The notes beneath the pieces are model-generated. The model did not search any database and was not told where the DNA came from. It saw only the letters and a program-made list of their open reading frames with translations. Shown here one piece after another: positions 48,262 through 58,553 of a DNA stretch of 64,000 nt; positions within the stretch are counted from its first letter, which is position 1, and each line of letters starts with the position of its first letter. The stretch comes from Methylovirgula ligni (GTDB lineage: Bacteria > Pseudomonadota > Alphaproteobacteria > Rhizobiales > Beijerinckiaceae). Position numbers and translations under genes: made by a program. The stretch covers positions 2,604,001-2,668,000 of the forward strand of contig NZ_CP025086.1 in assembly GCF_004135935.1 (NCBI RefSeq). Direction: 5' to 3'.

Positions 48262-49530
48262 ATGCGCAGGGTGGTGATTACCGGTCTCGGCGTGGTTTCG
48301 CCGCTTGCCTGCGGTGTCGAGGCGACGTGGCAGCGTCTTATCGCCAGCCAGAGTGGCGCCGGCCTGATCCAGGGGTTTGAAACCTCCGATCTCGCCTGCA
48401 AGATCGCCATGCAGGTGCCGCGCGGCGATGGCAGCGATGCGACCTTCAATCCCGACCAGTGGATGGACCCGAAGGATCAGCGCAAGGTCGACGATTACAT
48501 CATCTACGGCGTCGCCGCCGCCACGCAGGCGCTGGCGGACGCGGGCTGGAAGCCGGAGACCGAGGAAGATCGTGAGCGCACCGGCGTGCTCATCGGCTCC
48601 GGTATCGGCGGCCTCGGCGGTATCGCCGAGACGGCCATCACCCTGCTTCAGAAGGGCCCGCGCCGCGTCTCCCCGTTCTTCATCTCCGGCCGTCTGATCA
48701 ATCTCGTCAGTGGCTATGTCTCGATCATGCACGGCCTGAAGGGGCCGAACCATGCAGTCGTGACCGCCTGTTCGACGGGCGCACATGCAATTGGCGATGC
48801 GGCACGGCTCATCGCGCTTGGCGATGCCGACGTCATGGTCGCGGGCGGCGCGGAATCGGCGATCAATCGGATCGGCATCGCCGGCTTTGCCGCATGCAAG
48901 GCGCTCTCGACGAATTTCAACGACCGGCCGAAGCAGGCCTCGCGCCCCTATGACCGCGATCGCGACGGCTTCGTCATGGGCGACGGCGCCGGCTGCGTCG
49001 TGCTCGAAAGCTACGATGGCGCCAAGGCGCGCGGCGCCAAAATCTACGCCGAGGTCGTTGGCTATGGTCTTTCCGGCGACGCCTATCATATCACCGCGCC
49101 AGATCCGACCGGCAACGGCGCGCTGCGCTCAATGCGCGCCGCGGTGAAGCGCGCGGGGATCACAGCGCATGACATCGATTACATCAACGCGCACGGCACC
49201 TCGACGCCGCTGGGCGACGAAGCGGAACTCACCGCCGTTCATGGCTTGCTGGATACGACCAACGGCACCAACGCCCTGTCGATGTCATCGACCAAATCAG
49301 CGATCGGGCATCTGCTCGGCGCGGCGGGCGCGGTCGAGGCGATTTTCTGCGTCCTGGCGATTCGCGACCAGATCGTTCCGCCGACGTTGAACCTCGACAA
49401 TCCGTCGGTGACGACGACGATCGATCTCGTGCCGCACAAGGCACGCAAGCGCGAGGTCGAATTCGCCTTGTCGAATTCCTTCGGCTTCGGTGGCACCAAC
49501 GCGAGCCTGATTCTCAAGGCCGTCGCCTAG
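48262..49530 (+). CDS. fabF: Beta-ketoacyl-ACP synthase II
   Basis: Condenses malonyl-ACP with the growing acyl-ACP. The catalytic triad is C170 (VVTACSTGAHA), H311 (NAHGTSTPLGD) and H350 (SAIGHLLGAAGA), the KAS I/II type. ATG 48262 (MRRVVITGLGVVSPL) gives 422 residues. AGGAG lies upstream at a longish 14 nt. A terminator overlaps its stop codon. Confidence 0.97.
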   Translation: MRRVVITGLGVVSPLACGVEATWQRLIASQSGAGLIQGFETSDLACKIAMQVPRGDGSDATFNPDQWMDPKDQRKVDDYIIYGVAAATQALADAGWKPETEEDRERTGVLIGSGIGGLGGIAETAITLLQKGPRRVSPFFISGRLINLVSGYVSIMHGLKGPNHAVVTACSTGAHAIGDAARLIALGDADVMVAGGAESAINRIGIAGFAACKALSTNFNDRPKQASRPYDRDRDGFVMGDGAGCVVLESYDGAKARGAKIYAEVVGYGLSGDAYHITAPDPTGNGALRSMRAAVKRAGITAHDIDYINAHGTSTPLGDEAELTAVHGLLDTTNGTNALSMSSTKSAIGHLLGAAGAVEAIFCVLAIRDQIVPPTLNLDNPSVTTTIDLVPHKARKREVEFALSNSFGFGGTNASLILKAVA

Positions 49531-49545
49531 GCGCGACGGCTTTAT
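49519..49545 (+). terminator. Terminator at the end of fabF
   Basis: 8-bp stem GCCGTCGC/GCGACGGC (49519-49526, 49533-49540) with a 6-nt loop, followed by TTTAT. The stem includes the last fabF codons and the stop. Confidence 0.65.
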
Positions 49546-49564
49546 CCGGCTGGAAAACGCGCTA
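49544..49564 (+). repeat. 21-bp intergenic repeat, copy 2 (before mltG)
   Basis: Matches 17536-17556 at 20 of 21 positions. It follows directly on the fabF terminator and is 123 bp upstream of mltG. Confidence 0.6.
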
Positions 49565-49687
49565 AGGCCAAGCCGTATTTCCTCCGCAAATAGCTGCTCT
49601 TATTTGTAACATTCTCGTGACCTTGGCTGCGGCGGCGCCGGTTTGGTGCGGTGCGCGGATTTCGTGTAAGACACGTCTGTCGGCTGG

Positions 49688-51466
49688 ATGGACAGGTACA
49701 TGGCAAGCTCGCCACCAAAGGATGAAAGCGTTTTGGCGCGGCAGCGCGCCGATGACGGCGGGCAGCCGGCGCGTTTCTTTGGCCGCCGCCCGAAGTTGCA
49801 GAGCCCGAACGAGGCTTTACAGCCGGATATGCCGCCGCCGCCGCCGACTCCGCACAAGCGCCGGCCGACTCTGTCCGCGCTGTCGGGTTTCCTGTCGTTC
49901 CTCCTGCTCGTCGCTTTTGCCGGCCTTTTCGGCGTCGTTTGGGGTGCACACCGTCTCCAGCAGCCGGGGCCGCTGCAGGCCGACAAAATATTCTACATCG
50001 CGCCGGGCACGGAGGTCGCCGATATCGTCGGCCAGCTCCAGGACGAAGGGATCATCGACAGTCCGCTGATCTTCAATATCGCGCTGCTTGTCGAAGGCGA
50101 TCGCTCGCGGGTGAAGGCCGGCGAATATCTGATCCATCAAAACGCCAGCATGAGCGAAGTCATGGACACGCTCGTCTCCGGCCGTCAGATTCTTCATTCG
50201 GTGACGATTCCGGAGGGGCTGACCAGCGATCAGGTTGTCAGCCGTCTGCGCGGCAATGATGTCCTGATGGGTGACATTCGCGAAACGCCGCCCGAGGGAA
50301 GCCTTCTGCCCGAGACTTACAAGGTTCCACGCGGCATGCCGCGCGCCGATCTCATTCGCCGGATGCAGGAGGACGACCACCGCTTGGTCGCGCAGATCTG
50401 GGCGCATCGCGCGCCCGATCTTCTGCTGAACTCGCCCTATGAACTCGTGACGCTCGCCTCGATCGTCGAGAAAGAAACCGGCAAGGCGGATGAGCGGCCG
50501 CATGTCGCTTCGGTCTTCCTCAACCGGCTGCGCAAGCATATGCGCCTGCAATCCGATCCCACGATCGTCTACGGCATCATGGAGGGCAGGGGCTCACTCG
50601 GCCGGCCGTTGACCCGCGCCGATGTCGAGAAGCCTTCGCCCTATAACACCTATGTCATCGAGGGCCTGCCGCCGGGGCCGATCGCCAATCCGGGCCGCGC
50701 CGCTCTCGAAGCCGTCGCCAATCCGTCGCGCACGTCCGATCTTTATTTCGTTGCCGATGGCACGGGCGGGCATGTCTTTTCCGGGACGCTTGAAGAGCAT
50801 CAGCGCAATGTCGCGCACTGGCGCCAAATCGAGAAAGACGCCAAGGACAAGGCGGGTTCGGAGATCGACAAATATGTCCCGCAGGGACCCGCCGGGCATG
50901 ATCAGCACAGCGACAATGATTCCTCGGTCTTCGGCGCTTTGCCGGCGAGCTTCAGCGCGGCGGGTGGCGGCGTAAGCTCCTACGCGCCGAGCCTCGGGGT
51001 CGGCGCAGCAGCGGCGGCGATCGCGCAGGTCGAGCCGGCCATGCCGCAGGTGGTTCGGGCCCAACCGGCCGTGACGGACCCCGCGGCCGAGATCGCCGAT
51101 GCATCTGCTCCGCCCGCGCCGGCACAATCCGCGCCAGCTGGCGCCCGCGTCCAAACCGCCGCATCGTCCTACGGGGGCCCCAGCCTCGACGATCTCGGCA
51201 TAACCGTCCGCGGCATCGATCAGCCGACCTCGACCCGCAAGCTGCTGGACGGGCCGGTCGATAGCTCGGCCTCCGTCGCGCCCGCCGATCCGAAGGCTTT
51301 CGCCGCCGCCGCTGCGCTTGGCGCCGCGGCGCCGAACGGGCGCCAACCTCCGGCGCATCCGAAGATCATCGATGCTTCGGAGGGCACGCCGCTCGACCCT
51401 TTGCGTAATACGACTTACGATCTGAATTACGCGAAGACGGTGCCGCCGCCTTCGGACTTCAAGTGA
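49688..51466 (+). CDS. mltG: Endolytic murein transglycosylase MltG
   Basis: Cuts nascent peptidoglycan strands and sets glycan length. A cytoplasmic tail is followed by one membrane helix (about 65-87, LSGFLSFLLLVAFAGLFG) and the periplasmic YceG domain. The catalytic Glu is E261 in LASIVEKETGKADE, followed by SVFLNRLRKHMRLQSDPT. After about residue 395 the protein has a 195-residue Ala/Pro-rich extension not found in E. coli. ATG 49688 or 49700 is possible. fabF-mltG-yicC-gmk is a common alphaproteobacterial order. Confidence 0.95.
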   Translation: MDRYMASSPPKDESVLARQRADDGGQPARFFGRRPKLQSPNEALQPDMPPPPPTPHKRRPTLSALSGFLSFLLLVAFAGLFGVVWGAHRLQQPGPLQADKIFYIAPGTEVADIVGQLQDEGIIDSPLIFNIALLVEGDRSRVKAGEYLIHQNASMSEVMDTLVSGRQILHSVTIPEGLTSDQVVSRLRGNDVLMGDIRETPPEGSLLPETYKVPRGMPRADLIRRMQEDDHRLVAQIWAHRAPDLLLNSPYELVTLASIVEKETGKADERPHVASVFLNRLRKHMRLQSDPTIVYGIMEGRGSLGRPLTRADVEKPSPYNTYVIEGLPPGPIANPGRAALEAVANPSRTSDLYFVADGTGGHVFSGTLEEHQRNVAHWRQIEKDAKDKAGSEIDKYVPQGPAGHDQHSDNDSSVFGALPASFSAAGGGVSSYAPSLGVGAAAAAIAQVEPAMPQVVRAQPAVTDPAAEIADASAPPAPAQSAPAGARVQTAASSYGGPSLDDLGITVRGIDQPTSTRKLLDGPVDSSASVAPADPKAFAAAAALGAAAPNGRQPPAHPKIIDASEGTPLDPLRNTTYDLNYAKTVPPPSDFK

Positions 51467-51487
51467 TCTCGGGACAATAAGGCTCAA

Positions 51488-52372
51488 TTGACTATCGCCA
51501 GCATGACCGGCTTCGCGCGGGTCTCCGGCGCCACGGCGAATTTCCGCTGGGCCTGGGAAGTGAAATCGGTCAACGCCAAAGGGCTCGACCTGCGCCTGCG
51601 GCTCCCGTCAGGGTTTGATGCGATCGAAGCGGAGGCGCGCGCTAGCCTGGGCAAGAAGCTTACGCGCGGCACCTGCTACGCGACCTTGTCGGCACAGCGC
51701 GAAGCCGTGACTCCCGAGGTCTATCTCAACGAGGGGCTGCTGCGCCGGCTGGCCGAAGCGATCTCGCATGTCGGCACTAACGACACCTTGCGCCCGGCCT
51801 CTATTGACGGCCTGCTCGGCGTGCGGGGCGTCATCGAAATCCGCGACGCGGGCGATGAGGAATCCGATTTGCTGGCGGTACAGCGGGCTGCGCTCGAAGG
51901 TCTCGGTGAGACGGTTACCGCGCTCGCCGCGATGCGCGAGCAGGAGGGCGCCGCCCTGGCGCTGATCCTGACGCAGCGCCTCGACCGGCTCACGACGCTG
52001 CGCCAGGCAGCGGAGGATTGTCCAGCGCGCAAGCCCGAGGCGGTTCGTGCCAAGCTCGCCGAATCGGTCGCGCTGCTGGCCGGGCAGAATAAATTTGACG
52101 AGACGCGGCTCTATCAGGAGGCGCTGCTGCTTGCCGCCAAAGCCGACGTGCGCGAAGAACTCGACCGGCTCGAAACCCATATCGCGGCGGCCAATGAGCT
52201 TTTGCAGAAGGGCGGCCCGATCGGCCGGCGGCTCGATTTTCTCGCCCAGGAGCTGGGGCGCGAGGCAAATACGCTCTGCGCGAAATCGAATGATGCGAGC
52301 CTGACGGCGATCGGACTTGAATTGCGCGTCGAGATCGAGCAATTCCGCGAGCAGGTTCAAAACATCGAATAG
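51488..52372 (+). CDS. yicC: YicC family endoribonuclease-like protein
   Basis: 294-residue protein of the YicC/YloC family, recently linked to RNA decay in E. coli. The N-terminal SMTGFARVSG and the C-terminal domain GRRLDFLAQELGREANTLCAKS are the family signatures. The start is TTG at 51488, with AAGG upstream; the family begins a few residues before SMTG. gmk begins 8 bp after its stop, a conserved pair. Confidence 0.93.
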   Translation: MTIASMTGFARVSGATANFRWAWEVKSVNAKGLDLRLRLPSGFDAIEAEARASLGKKLTRGTCYATLSAQREAVTPEVYLNEGLLRRLAEAISHVGTNDTLRPASIDGLLGVRGVIEIRDAGDEESDLLAVQRAALEGLGETVTALAAMREQEGAALALILTQRLDRLTTLRQAAEDCPARKPEAVRAKLAESVALLAGQNKFDETRLYQEALLLAAKADVREELDRLETHIAAANELLQKGGPIGRRLDFLAQELGREANTLCAKSNDASLTAIGLELRVEIEQFREQVQNIE

Positions 52373-52380
52373 GGGTTTGC

Positions 52381-53049
52381 GTGGCCCTTGCAGCGCATAA
52401 TGATACGGACGGCGGCGGCCTGAAGCGGCGCGGCCTCATGCTTATCCTGTCGTCGCCCTCCGGCGCGGGCAAGACGAGCTTGACGCGGATGCTGCTGCAA
52501 AGACCCGAGCTTGATCTGACTCTGTCGATCTCGGTCACGACGCGTCCGCGCCGGTCGAGCGAGGTCGAGGGCATCCATTACGAGTTCATCACCCACAAAA
52601 GGTTCGAGCAGCTGCGCGACGAGGGCGAGTTGCTGGAATGGGCGGAGGTCCACGGCAATTGCTACGGCACGCCGCGCGAGCCGGTCGAGCGCGCTCTAGC
52701 GCAAGGCCGCGACGTTCTCTTCGACATCGATTATCAGGGCACGCAGCAGGTGAAGGCCAAAGCGGGCGAGGATGTCGTCACCATCTTCATCCTGCCGCCC
52801 TCGATGAAGGAGCTGAAGTCGCGGCTCGAACGCCGCGCCGAGGATTCCGGCGAGGCCATCGCGTCGCGGCTTGCCAATGCCGCCAATGAAATCCGCCGCT
52901 GGAGGCTCTATGATTACGTGCTCATCAATGACGATCTGCAGAAGACATTCAGGGAACTTGTCGCGATCCTGACCGCCGAGCGTAGCCGTGCCGTGCGGCA
53001 GACGCCGGGGATCGAGGCCTTCGTCGAGACGCTGCTCAGCGAGAAATAA
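52381..53049 (+). CDS. gmk: Guanylate kinase
   Basis: Phosphorylates GMP to GDP. The P-loop is [11 protein letters not shown] with K31, then SVTTRPRR and the GMP-binding [12 protein letters not shown] region. The start is GTG at 52381 with AGGGG upstream. 222 residues, including about 16 extra at the N-terminus. Its last 14 bp overlap the end of the convergent rsmA gene. Confidence 0.97.
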   Translation: MALAAHNDTDGGGLKRRGLMLILSSPSGAGKTSLTRMLLQRPELDLTLSISVTTRPRRSSEVEGIHYEFITHKRFEQLRDEGELLEWAEVHGNCYGTPREPVERALAQGRDVLFDIDYQGTQQVKAKAGEDVVTIFILPPSMKELKSRLERRAEDSGEAIASRLANAANEIRRWRLYDYVLINDDLQKTFRELVAILTAERSRAVRQTPGIEAFVETLLSEK

Positions 53050-53902
53050 CGCCGCCGCTCCGCTCGGCCTTCAGCGCATTCGCAAGCGCCACGAACCCTG
53101 CAACCTCGATTTCCTCCGCGCGCCGGGTCGGTTCGATTCCGGTGGCTGCAAGCAAAGCGAGCGGATCGACGCCAAGGCTCTTCAGGCTCTGCCGCAACAT
53201 CTTGCGCCTCTGGCCGAAGGCGGCCTGCGTCACCGCCGCGAGCAATCGGACATCGCAGGCAAGCGGCGCGGCGCGCGGCACAAGCTCGATGACGGAGGAT
53301 GTCACTTTCGGCGGCGGCGTGAAGGCGGCAGGAGAAACGTCGAAGAGGATGCGCGTCGTGCAGCGCCAATTGGCGAGCACGGCAAGCCGGCCGTAATCGG
53401 CGCGCTCCTTCGGCGTCGCGACGATACGCTCGGCGACTTCCTTCTGGAACATCAGCACGAAGCGGTCGAAGACCGGCGGCCAGGCTGGAGCTTCGAGCCA
53501 GCCCGTCAGCAGCGCCGTCGCGATATTATAGGGCAGGTTGGCGCAAATGCGCGCCGGGCGGTTCGCGCCGACGAGCGCGGCGAGATCGGTCGCGAGCGCG
53601 TCGGCTTCGATAACCTCAAGACGGTCCGGATAATACGCGGCGATTTCGGCGAGCGCCGGCAGGCAGCGCGGGTCGCGCTCGACGGCGATGACGCGGCGCG
53701 CGCCTTCCGCCAGCAGCGCCCGCGTGAGGCCGCCGGGGCCGGGGCCGATCTCGACGATCGTGGCTTCTTCCAATGGCCCCGCCGCGCGGGCGATGCGCGC
53801 GGTAAGATTGAGATCGAAGAGAAAGTTCTGGCCGAGGCTTTTCTGGGCAGCGAGCCCGTGCGCGGTGACCACCTCGCGCAGCGGCGGCAGAGCGTCTTTC
53901 AC
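53036..53902 (-). CDS. rsmA: 16S rRNA adenine dimethyltransferase
   Basis: Dimethylates two adjacent adenines near the 3' end of 16S rRNA (KsgA). The SAM-binding motif is [15 protein letters not shown], the catalytic NLPY is present as [10 protein letters not shown], and [11 protein letters not shown] opens the protein. 288 residues. The start is GTG at 53902, overlapping the pdxA stop by 4 bp (GTGA). The 3' end overlaps gmk by 14 bp. Confidence 0.96.
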   Translation of the reverse strand: MKDALPPLREVVTAHGLAAQKSLGQNFLFDLNLTARIARAAGPLEEATIVEIGPGPGGLTRALLAEGARRVIAVERDPRCLPALAEIAAYYPDRLEVIEADALATDLAALVGANRPARICANLPYNIATALLTGWLEAPAWPPVFDRFVLMFQKEVAERIVATPKERADYGRLAVLANWRCTTRILFDVSPAAFTPPPKVTSSVIELVPRAAPLACDVRLLAAVTQAAFGQRRKMLRQSLKSLGVDPLALLAATGIEPTRRAEEIEVAGFVALANALKAERSGGVISR

Positions 53903-54915
53903 GCTTGCGCCTTCGCGAGTTTGGCGGAAAGGCGCAGCGCGGCGATGAGACTCGCCGGATCGGCCGTGCCCGCGGCGGCAATGTCGAAGGCCGTGCCGTG
54001 ATCGGGCGAGGTGCGCACGAACGGCAGGCCGAGCGTCACATTGACCGCACTGTCGAAGGCGAGCGTCTTGATCGGGATCAGCGCCTGATCGTGGTACATG
54101 CAGATCGCGACATCGTATTTTTCGCGCGCGGAGGCATGGAACAAGGTGTCGGCCGGGTAGGGGCCGCGCGCGTCGATGCCGGCCTCGCGCAGCGCCGCGA
54201 CCGCCGGAGCGATGATCTCGATTTCCTCGCGTCCCATATGCCCGGCTTCGCCCGCGTGCGGATTGAGCCCGCTGAAGACGATCCGCGGCGCCGCGAGGCC
54301 GAAGCGGCGCTTGAAATCGGCATTGACGATTTCGCCGGTCGCGATCAGCAGTTCGCGGGTGATGAGGCGCGGGACTTGCGCCAGCGGCACATGGATCGTC
54401 GCCGGCACGACTGCCAGCGTCGGCGACCAGAGCAGCATCACCGGCCGCGCCTTTTGGCCATAGAAGCGCGCCGCCAATTCGCCGAGGAATTCGGTGTGGC
54501 CGGGGTGGGCGAAGCCCGCCCGCTGCAAGACTTCCTTGGCGATGGGATTGGTGACGAGCGCGTCGGCCGCGCCGCTGTGGACCAGCTCGACTGCCATTTC
54601 GATCGATGCGACGGTCGCCGCGGCATCGGCGGTATCGGGCGCGCCGAGGGCTCCTGCGACTTTGCCCCGCAGCCCGATAACAGGCAGGGCGCGTGGAAAA
54701 AGCGCCAGCGCCTCGGCGGGGTCTGCCACCTCGACGGGGACATTCAAGCCGAAGCGCCGCGCAACGTCCGCGAGATGATCGGCCTCAGCGATGATGAAAA
54801 AGGCGGGCGCCGTGGCGTCCGCGTGCAAGGCCGCCCAGGCCTTCAGCGCCAGTTCCGGGCCGATGCCGGACGGATCGCCGCGCGTCAGCGCCACAAGGCC
54901 GCGCGGCGCCGACAT
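53899..54915 (-). CDS. pdxA: 4-hydroxythreonine-4-phosphate dehydrogenase
   Basis: NAD-dependent step of vitamin B6 synthesis. 338 residues with [17 protein letters not shown] at the N-terminus, the metal-binding [12 protein letters not shown]-like segment ([10 protein letters not shown]), [13 protein letters not shown] and [13 protein letters not shown]. It overlaps the surA-like stop by 1 bp (TGATG) and rsmA by 4 bp: a tight surA-pdxA-rsmA operon, as in many proteobacteria. Confidence 0.97.
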   Translation of the reverse strand: MSAPRGLVALTRGDPSGIGPELALKAWAALHADATAPAFFIIAEADHLADVARRFGLNVPVEVADPAEALALFPRALPVIGLRGKVAGALGAPDTADAAATVASIEMAVELVHSGAADALVTNPIAKEVLQRAGFAHPGHTEFLGELAARFYGQKARPVMLLWSPTLAVVPATIHVPLAQVPRLITRELLIATGEIVNADFKRRFGLAAPRIVFSGLNPHAGEAGHMGREEIEIIAPAVAALREAGIDARGPYPADTLFHASAREKYDVAICMYHDQALIPIKTLAFDSAVNVTLGLPFVRTSPDHGTAFDIAAAGTADPASLIAALRLSAKLAKAQA

Positions 54916-55862
54916 CAGTGCTTGACGATGACGGCGTAGGAGCGCAGTTCGGCAAGCCGGCGGTCGGCGTCCGCGCGCATTTGCGCGCCCAGCAGCCGTT
55001 CGGAAATCGCCTTGCGCACGGCGGTGTCGTCGGTCGATATGCCCTTGCTGCAGACGGCGATCATCTCGATGCCTTCGGCGGTGCGTTCGGGCGGCGTGAG
55101 ATGTCCGGTCGGGGTCTTGTCCAGCAATTGTTTGAGCGCATCGCCGATTTGGAGCGAATTGCGCGTCATTTCGTCCTTCACCGCGACATCGTCCATCCCG
55201 CGTGCCAGTGGCACGCCGTCGGCGCAGTTGGTAAAGCGCGTGCGCAATTGTTCGGCGGCTTTGACGCGGGCTTGCGTCTCGGCGAAGATATTGCCGCCAT
55301 GCAGGGTGAAGATGACCTGCCGCAGCTTGTAATCGATCCCGGCCGCGGATTTGCCGCCGTCCTTGGCGAGTTCGGCGCGGATGGCGCCCTCGCTCGCGTC
55401 GACGCCCTTGTTATAGGCCTGCACAAGCAGGTTGAACTCGAAGTCGGCGCTGAAATGATCCTTGATATGCTGTTCCGAAATGCCGGCCCGCTGCGTTGCG
55501 CCCAGCAGCGCTGCGGCCGAGGTTCCGAGTTGATTGGCTTCCACGGCGATCTGCTGGCCGATTTCGGAATCCGAGACCGAGATCTTGAATTTCGAGGTCT
55601 CTCCAAGCTTGAGCGCATCGTCGATCATGCTGTTGAGAGCGTCGTCGTAAGTTGCGGGCTTGTGCATTACGCGCAGCAGCTTCTCGCGTTCCGCGACATC
55701 CCAACTGGTGATCGGCGCGCCATTGACCGTTGCGATGATTTCCTGCGCATGCGCGCGCTGCGGCGCGAAGAGAAACGTTCCCGCGACAAGCAGCCAAAAA
55801 GCGGCGGCTGCGGTGAGCGATACGTTCAGTCCATGTTTGTTCAAGCTGAAGCAACCCAACAT
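54915..55862 (-). CDS. SurA-like periplasmic chaperone/peptidyl-prolyl isomerase
   Basis: Periplasmic protein of 315 residues. A signal sequence (1 to about 40, ending APQRAHAQ) is followed by a SurA N-terminal domain (EIIATVNGAPITSWDVAERE) and a divergent PPIase region after about residue 175. It presumably escorts outer-membrane proteins, including LptD encoded just upstream, to BamA. At 315 residues it has one PPIase region rather than the two of E. coli SurA. ATG 55862 is preferred over 55937. Confidence 0.85.
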   Translation of the reverse strand: MLGCFSLNKHGLNVSLTAAAAFWLLVAGTFLFAPQRAHAQEIIATVNGAPITSWDVAEREKLLRVMHKPATYDDALNSMIDDALKLGETSKFKISVSDSEIGQQIAVEANQLGTSAAALLGATQRAGISEQHIKDHFSADFEFNLLVQAYNKGVDASEGAIRAELAKDGGKSAAGIDYKLRQVIFTLHGGNIFAETQARVKAAEQLRTRFTNCADGVPLARGMDDVAVKDEMTRNSLQIGDALKQLLDKTPTGHLTPPERTAEGIEMIAVCSKGISTDDTAVRKAISERLLGAQMRADADRRLAELRSYAVIVKH

Positions 55863-55937
55863 CGGGGCCTTTCTCCCAATTCTTCGATCCCCGTCGAAAA
55901 TTCCACGAATCGTATCTAGAGCAATGCAAAACGGCAA

Positions 55938-58553
55938 TTATCTGTCGAGCGACTGGGCACCATTGGCGTAGGAGGTCTGGCTGTAGCGCGCATCGCCAAG
56001 CGAGCGCAATTGCAACTGGACCAGGAAGGTCTGGTTATGGACGATCGTTCCGGTGCCGATGTCTTGATAGACCGAGCTGTAGTTGACGAGCAGGGAGGTA
56101 CATTCGTCGTGGTAGCCGGCGCCGATGCCTTCGGAGGCCACGGCCCAGGGCCCGACATTGTTGTTGCCCGTCAACGAAGGGGGATAATACTGCCGGCTCA
56201 TGTCGAAGGTGATATTGCCCTGGACGAAATAGTGCGGCGTGATCTGATAGCGTGAATTGAGGCTCAGCCCCTCGCGCGGCACGTAATAGCCGAGGACCGG
56301 CTGAACGGCGTAATTGGCGAAGTCGACGCCGCCCGTCCACGCGCCGAGGTTGAAGTCCGAGGCGATATCGAGCCGGTCGGGCTGGAAGGTCTGGGTATTG
56401 AAGAGCCCCTTGGCGGTGAAATCCATGAACGGAAGCGGCGCGACGGTCAGAGCGCCGACATAGTCCGAGGCGCGCGTCTCGAGCCCTGAGGCGAGACCGT
56501 TGTTGACCGCGCTTGGCTGATCGAAGCCGTTCGTGCCGGCGACCTGGTAAGACTGGCCGGCGATGAAATTGACATAGCCGCCGTTCTTCAAATTGAACGT
56601 CGCCTGGCCGCCGTAATTGGCGCGTGTGCCGGTCTCGAACTGGTCGTAACCGGAATATTTGTTCCAGGCGAACAGATTGGTTTCATCGAACACGAGACTC
56701 TGGGAGTCCATGTTCACAAGCGAATTCGATCCGACCAGATTGTTCGGCCGGACGATGATCTGCCCGATCGGCTCGACCACGGCGGAGCCGAAGCTCGTAT
56801 TGACGAAGATCGGATAGCGATATTCGAGGCCGGCGCCGGGCATGACATAACCCTGGACGCCGCTGACCTGGCCGACGAAATTCGTCTGGTCGCTGTTGAA
56901 ATACGTATAGTTCGCGCCATTGCCCGGATTGCTGACCTCATAATTGTCGTTCGTATTGAGGTCGAGCCATTCGCCATTGAGGCGCGCGAAGACGAACGGC
57001 GTCCAGACTTCGCCGATCGGATCGACGAATTTGCGCTGCCAGGAAAGGTCGGCCGTGGTGCGCGTCTGCGTGCCGCCGATGCCGCGCAGGAGGCAGTCGC
57101 CTGCCTTCGTGCCCGGGACATAATGGGGCATATTGTTCAGCGTGCAGGCTTCATAGAGCCCGACCGCCGGATCGAACAATTGCGTCGCCGGGTCAAACCC
57201 CTCTCCGGCGACGGGCGAATAGCTCGCGATTTGCTGGGAGACCGAGGTGAGATTGAAATCGGCCACGACCTCGCCGCCGATGCCGGCGGTCTTTTTCGGA
57301 TCAAGCCCGAAAAGATGGTTGTAGTCGAGCACCAGCGCGTTGGGCTGCGTTTGCTGGATGTCGCGCGAGGTCAGCCCCTCGAAGTGAAAGCCGCGCAGAT
57401 CGAAATAGCTGTCATTGCCCTGACCGGTCAGGTAGGCGTCGGACACCGTTTCCGTATAGTACTGCGAGGCGCTCGACTGGTTGGCGAAGGCGTAATCCCA
57501 GAAATACCATTTGTCGCTGAGCGCGGTGATGTTCCAGCCGTATTTCCAATACTTGTCGATCAGGAACTCGCCGCGGGTCTCGAGCGAACCGCGGAACGAA
57601 TGGCCTGCCGCGCCCCAGGGCGATTCCGGAAACAGGTTCGGATTGGTCTGAAAGATGCCGTTGGCGCGAATGAAGTAACTGCCGCTGGCGAGGCGGTGGC
57701 GCCATTCGAAATCGTTGTAGAAGCCTTCGTTCACAAAATAGGTCGGCGTCCAGGTCAGATCATAGTTCGGCGCGATGGCCCAGAAGACCGGCACCTGCAC
57801 GCCGAAACCGAGGATCGAACTGCTGATCGTCTGTGGCGACAGGATGCCCGATTTGCGCTTCACGGTTGGGTCCGGCGAGGAGAAGACCGGCACATAGGCA
57901 ACCGGGACGCCCAGGAACTCCAGCCAGGCGTCGGTGTAATAGATCATGTGCTCGTCGTTGTTGTGGACGATGCGCTTGGCGCGCACCCGCCACAACGGCG
58001 GCTTCGTCGGATTGTCGGCGCAGGTCGCGCAGGCGGTATAGGTGCCTTTGTCGTAAACCGAGATCGCGCCCTGCGTGATCTCGGCGTGCGGGGCGCTGAA
58101 ATAGGTCTTTTCCGTCGAGGTCGAGCGCAGGCTTTCGACAAAACCCTCGCGGAAATCCTTCGTCATGTCGAAGCTGTCGCCATAGACGATGTTGCCGTCC
58201 TTGTTGATCAGCTTGGCGTGGCCCTCGGCAAAGACGCGACCGGTATTGCGGTTGTAGATGACCCGGTCAGCCTGAAGCGTGCGGCCCTGATAATAGATCC
58301 GGGCGTTGCCGACGGCGGAAACCGTGTTCTTGTCCCTGTCGTAGACAAGTTGGTCGGCCTCGACGAACATTTTATCGGGCTGCGTGGCGGCCTGCGTCGC
58401 GCCGCCGCTGGTCTGCGCCAGGGCGGGCCTAGCCGGAACGAAGCCGAACAGGAATAGCGCGCAAAGCGCGAGCACGACGCCGCGCATGCGCAGCGCCGGC
58501 CGAAGCGGGGACCGGCCCGGGCCAAAGTCAGTGGGGCAAATACGCCGCCCCAT
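55938..58553 (-). CDS. lptD: LPS-assembly protein LptD
   Basis: Outer-membrane barrel that inserts lipopolysaccharide into the outer leaflet. 871 residues: signal peptide (to about 46, ARPALAQ), an OstA/LptA-like N-terminal domain (about 60-200, with YDRDKNTVSAVGNARIYY) and a large C-terminal barrel ending DARYSQTSYANGAQSLDR. A C175-x2-C178 pair is in the N-terminal domain, with three more Cys in the barrel, so disulfide linking is likely. The ATG overlaps the lptG stop (TAATG) and CAGGAGG lies 7 nt upstream. Confidence 0.96.
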   Translation of the reverse strand: MGRRICPTDFGPGRSPLRPALRMRGVVLALCALFLFGFVPARPALAQTSGGATQAATQPDKMFVEADQLVYDRDKNTVSAVGNARIYYQGRTLQADRVIYNRNTGRVFAEGHAKLINKDGNIVYGDSFDMTKDFREGFVESLRSTSTEKTYFSAPHAEITQGAISVYDKGTYTACATCADNPTKPPLWRVRAKRIVHNNDEHMIYYTDAWLEFLGVPVAYVPVFSSPDPTVKRKSGILSPQTISSSILGFGVQVPVFWAIAPNYDLTWTPTYFVNEGFYNDFEWRHRLASGSYFIRANGIFQTNPNLFPESPWGAAGHSFRGSLETRGEFLIDKYWKYGWNITALSDKWYFWDYAFANQSSASQYYTETVSDAYLTGQGNDSYFDLRGFHFEGLTSRDIQQTQPNALVLDYNHLFGLDPKKTAGIGGEVVADFNLTSVSQQIASYSPVAGEGFDPATQLFDPAVGLYEACTLNNMPHYVPGTKAGDCLLRGIGGTQTRTTADLSWQRKFVDPIGEVWTPFVFARLNGEWLDLNTNDNYEVSNPGNGANYTYFNSDQTNFVGQVSGVQGYVMPGAGLEYRYPIFVNTSFGSAVVEPIGQIIVRPNNLVGSNSLVNMDSQSLVFDETNLFAWNKYSGYDQFETGTRANYGGQATFNLKNGGYVNFIAGQSYQVAGTNGFDQPSAVNNGLASGLETRASDYVGALTVAPLPFMDFTAKGLFNTQTFQPDRLDIASDFNLGAWTGGVDFANYAVQPVLGYYVPREGLSLNSRYQITPHYFVQGNITFDMSRQYYPPSLTGNNNVGPWAVASEGIGAGYHDECTSLLVNYSSVYQDIGTGTIVHNQTFLVQLQLRSLGDARYSQTSYANGAQSLDR

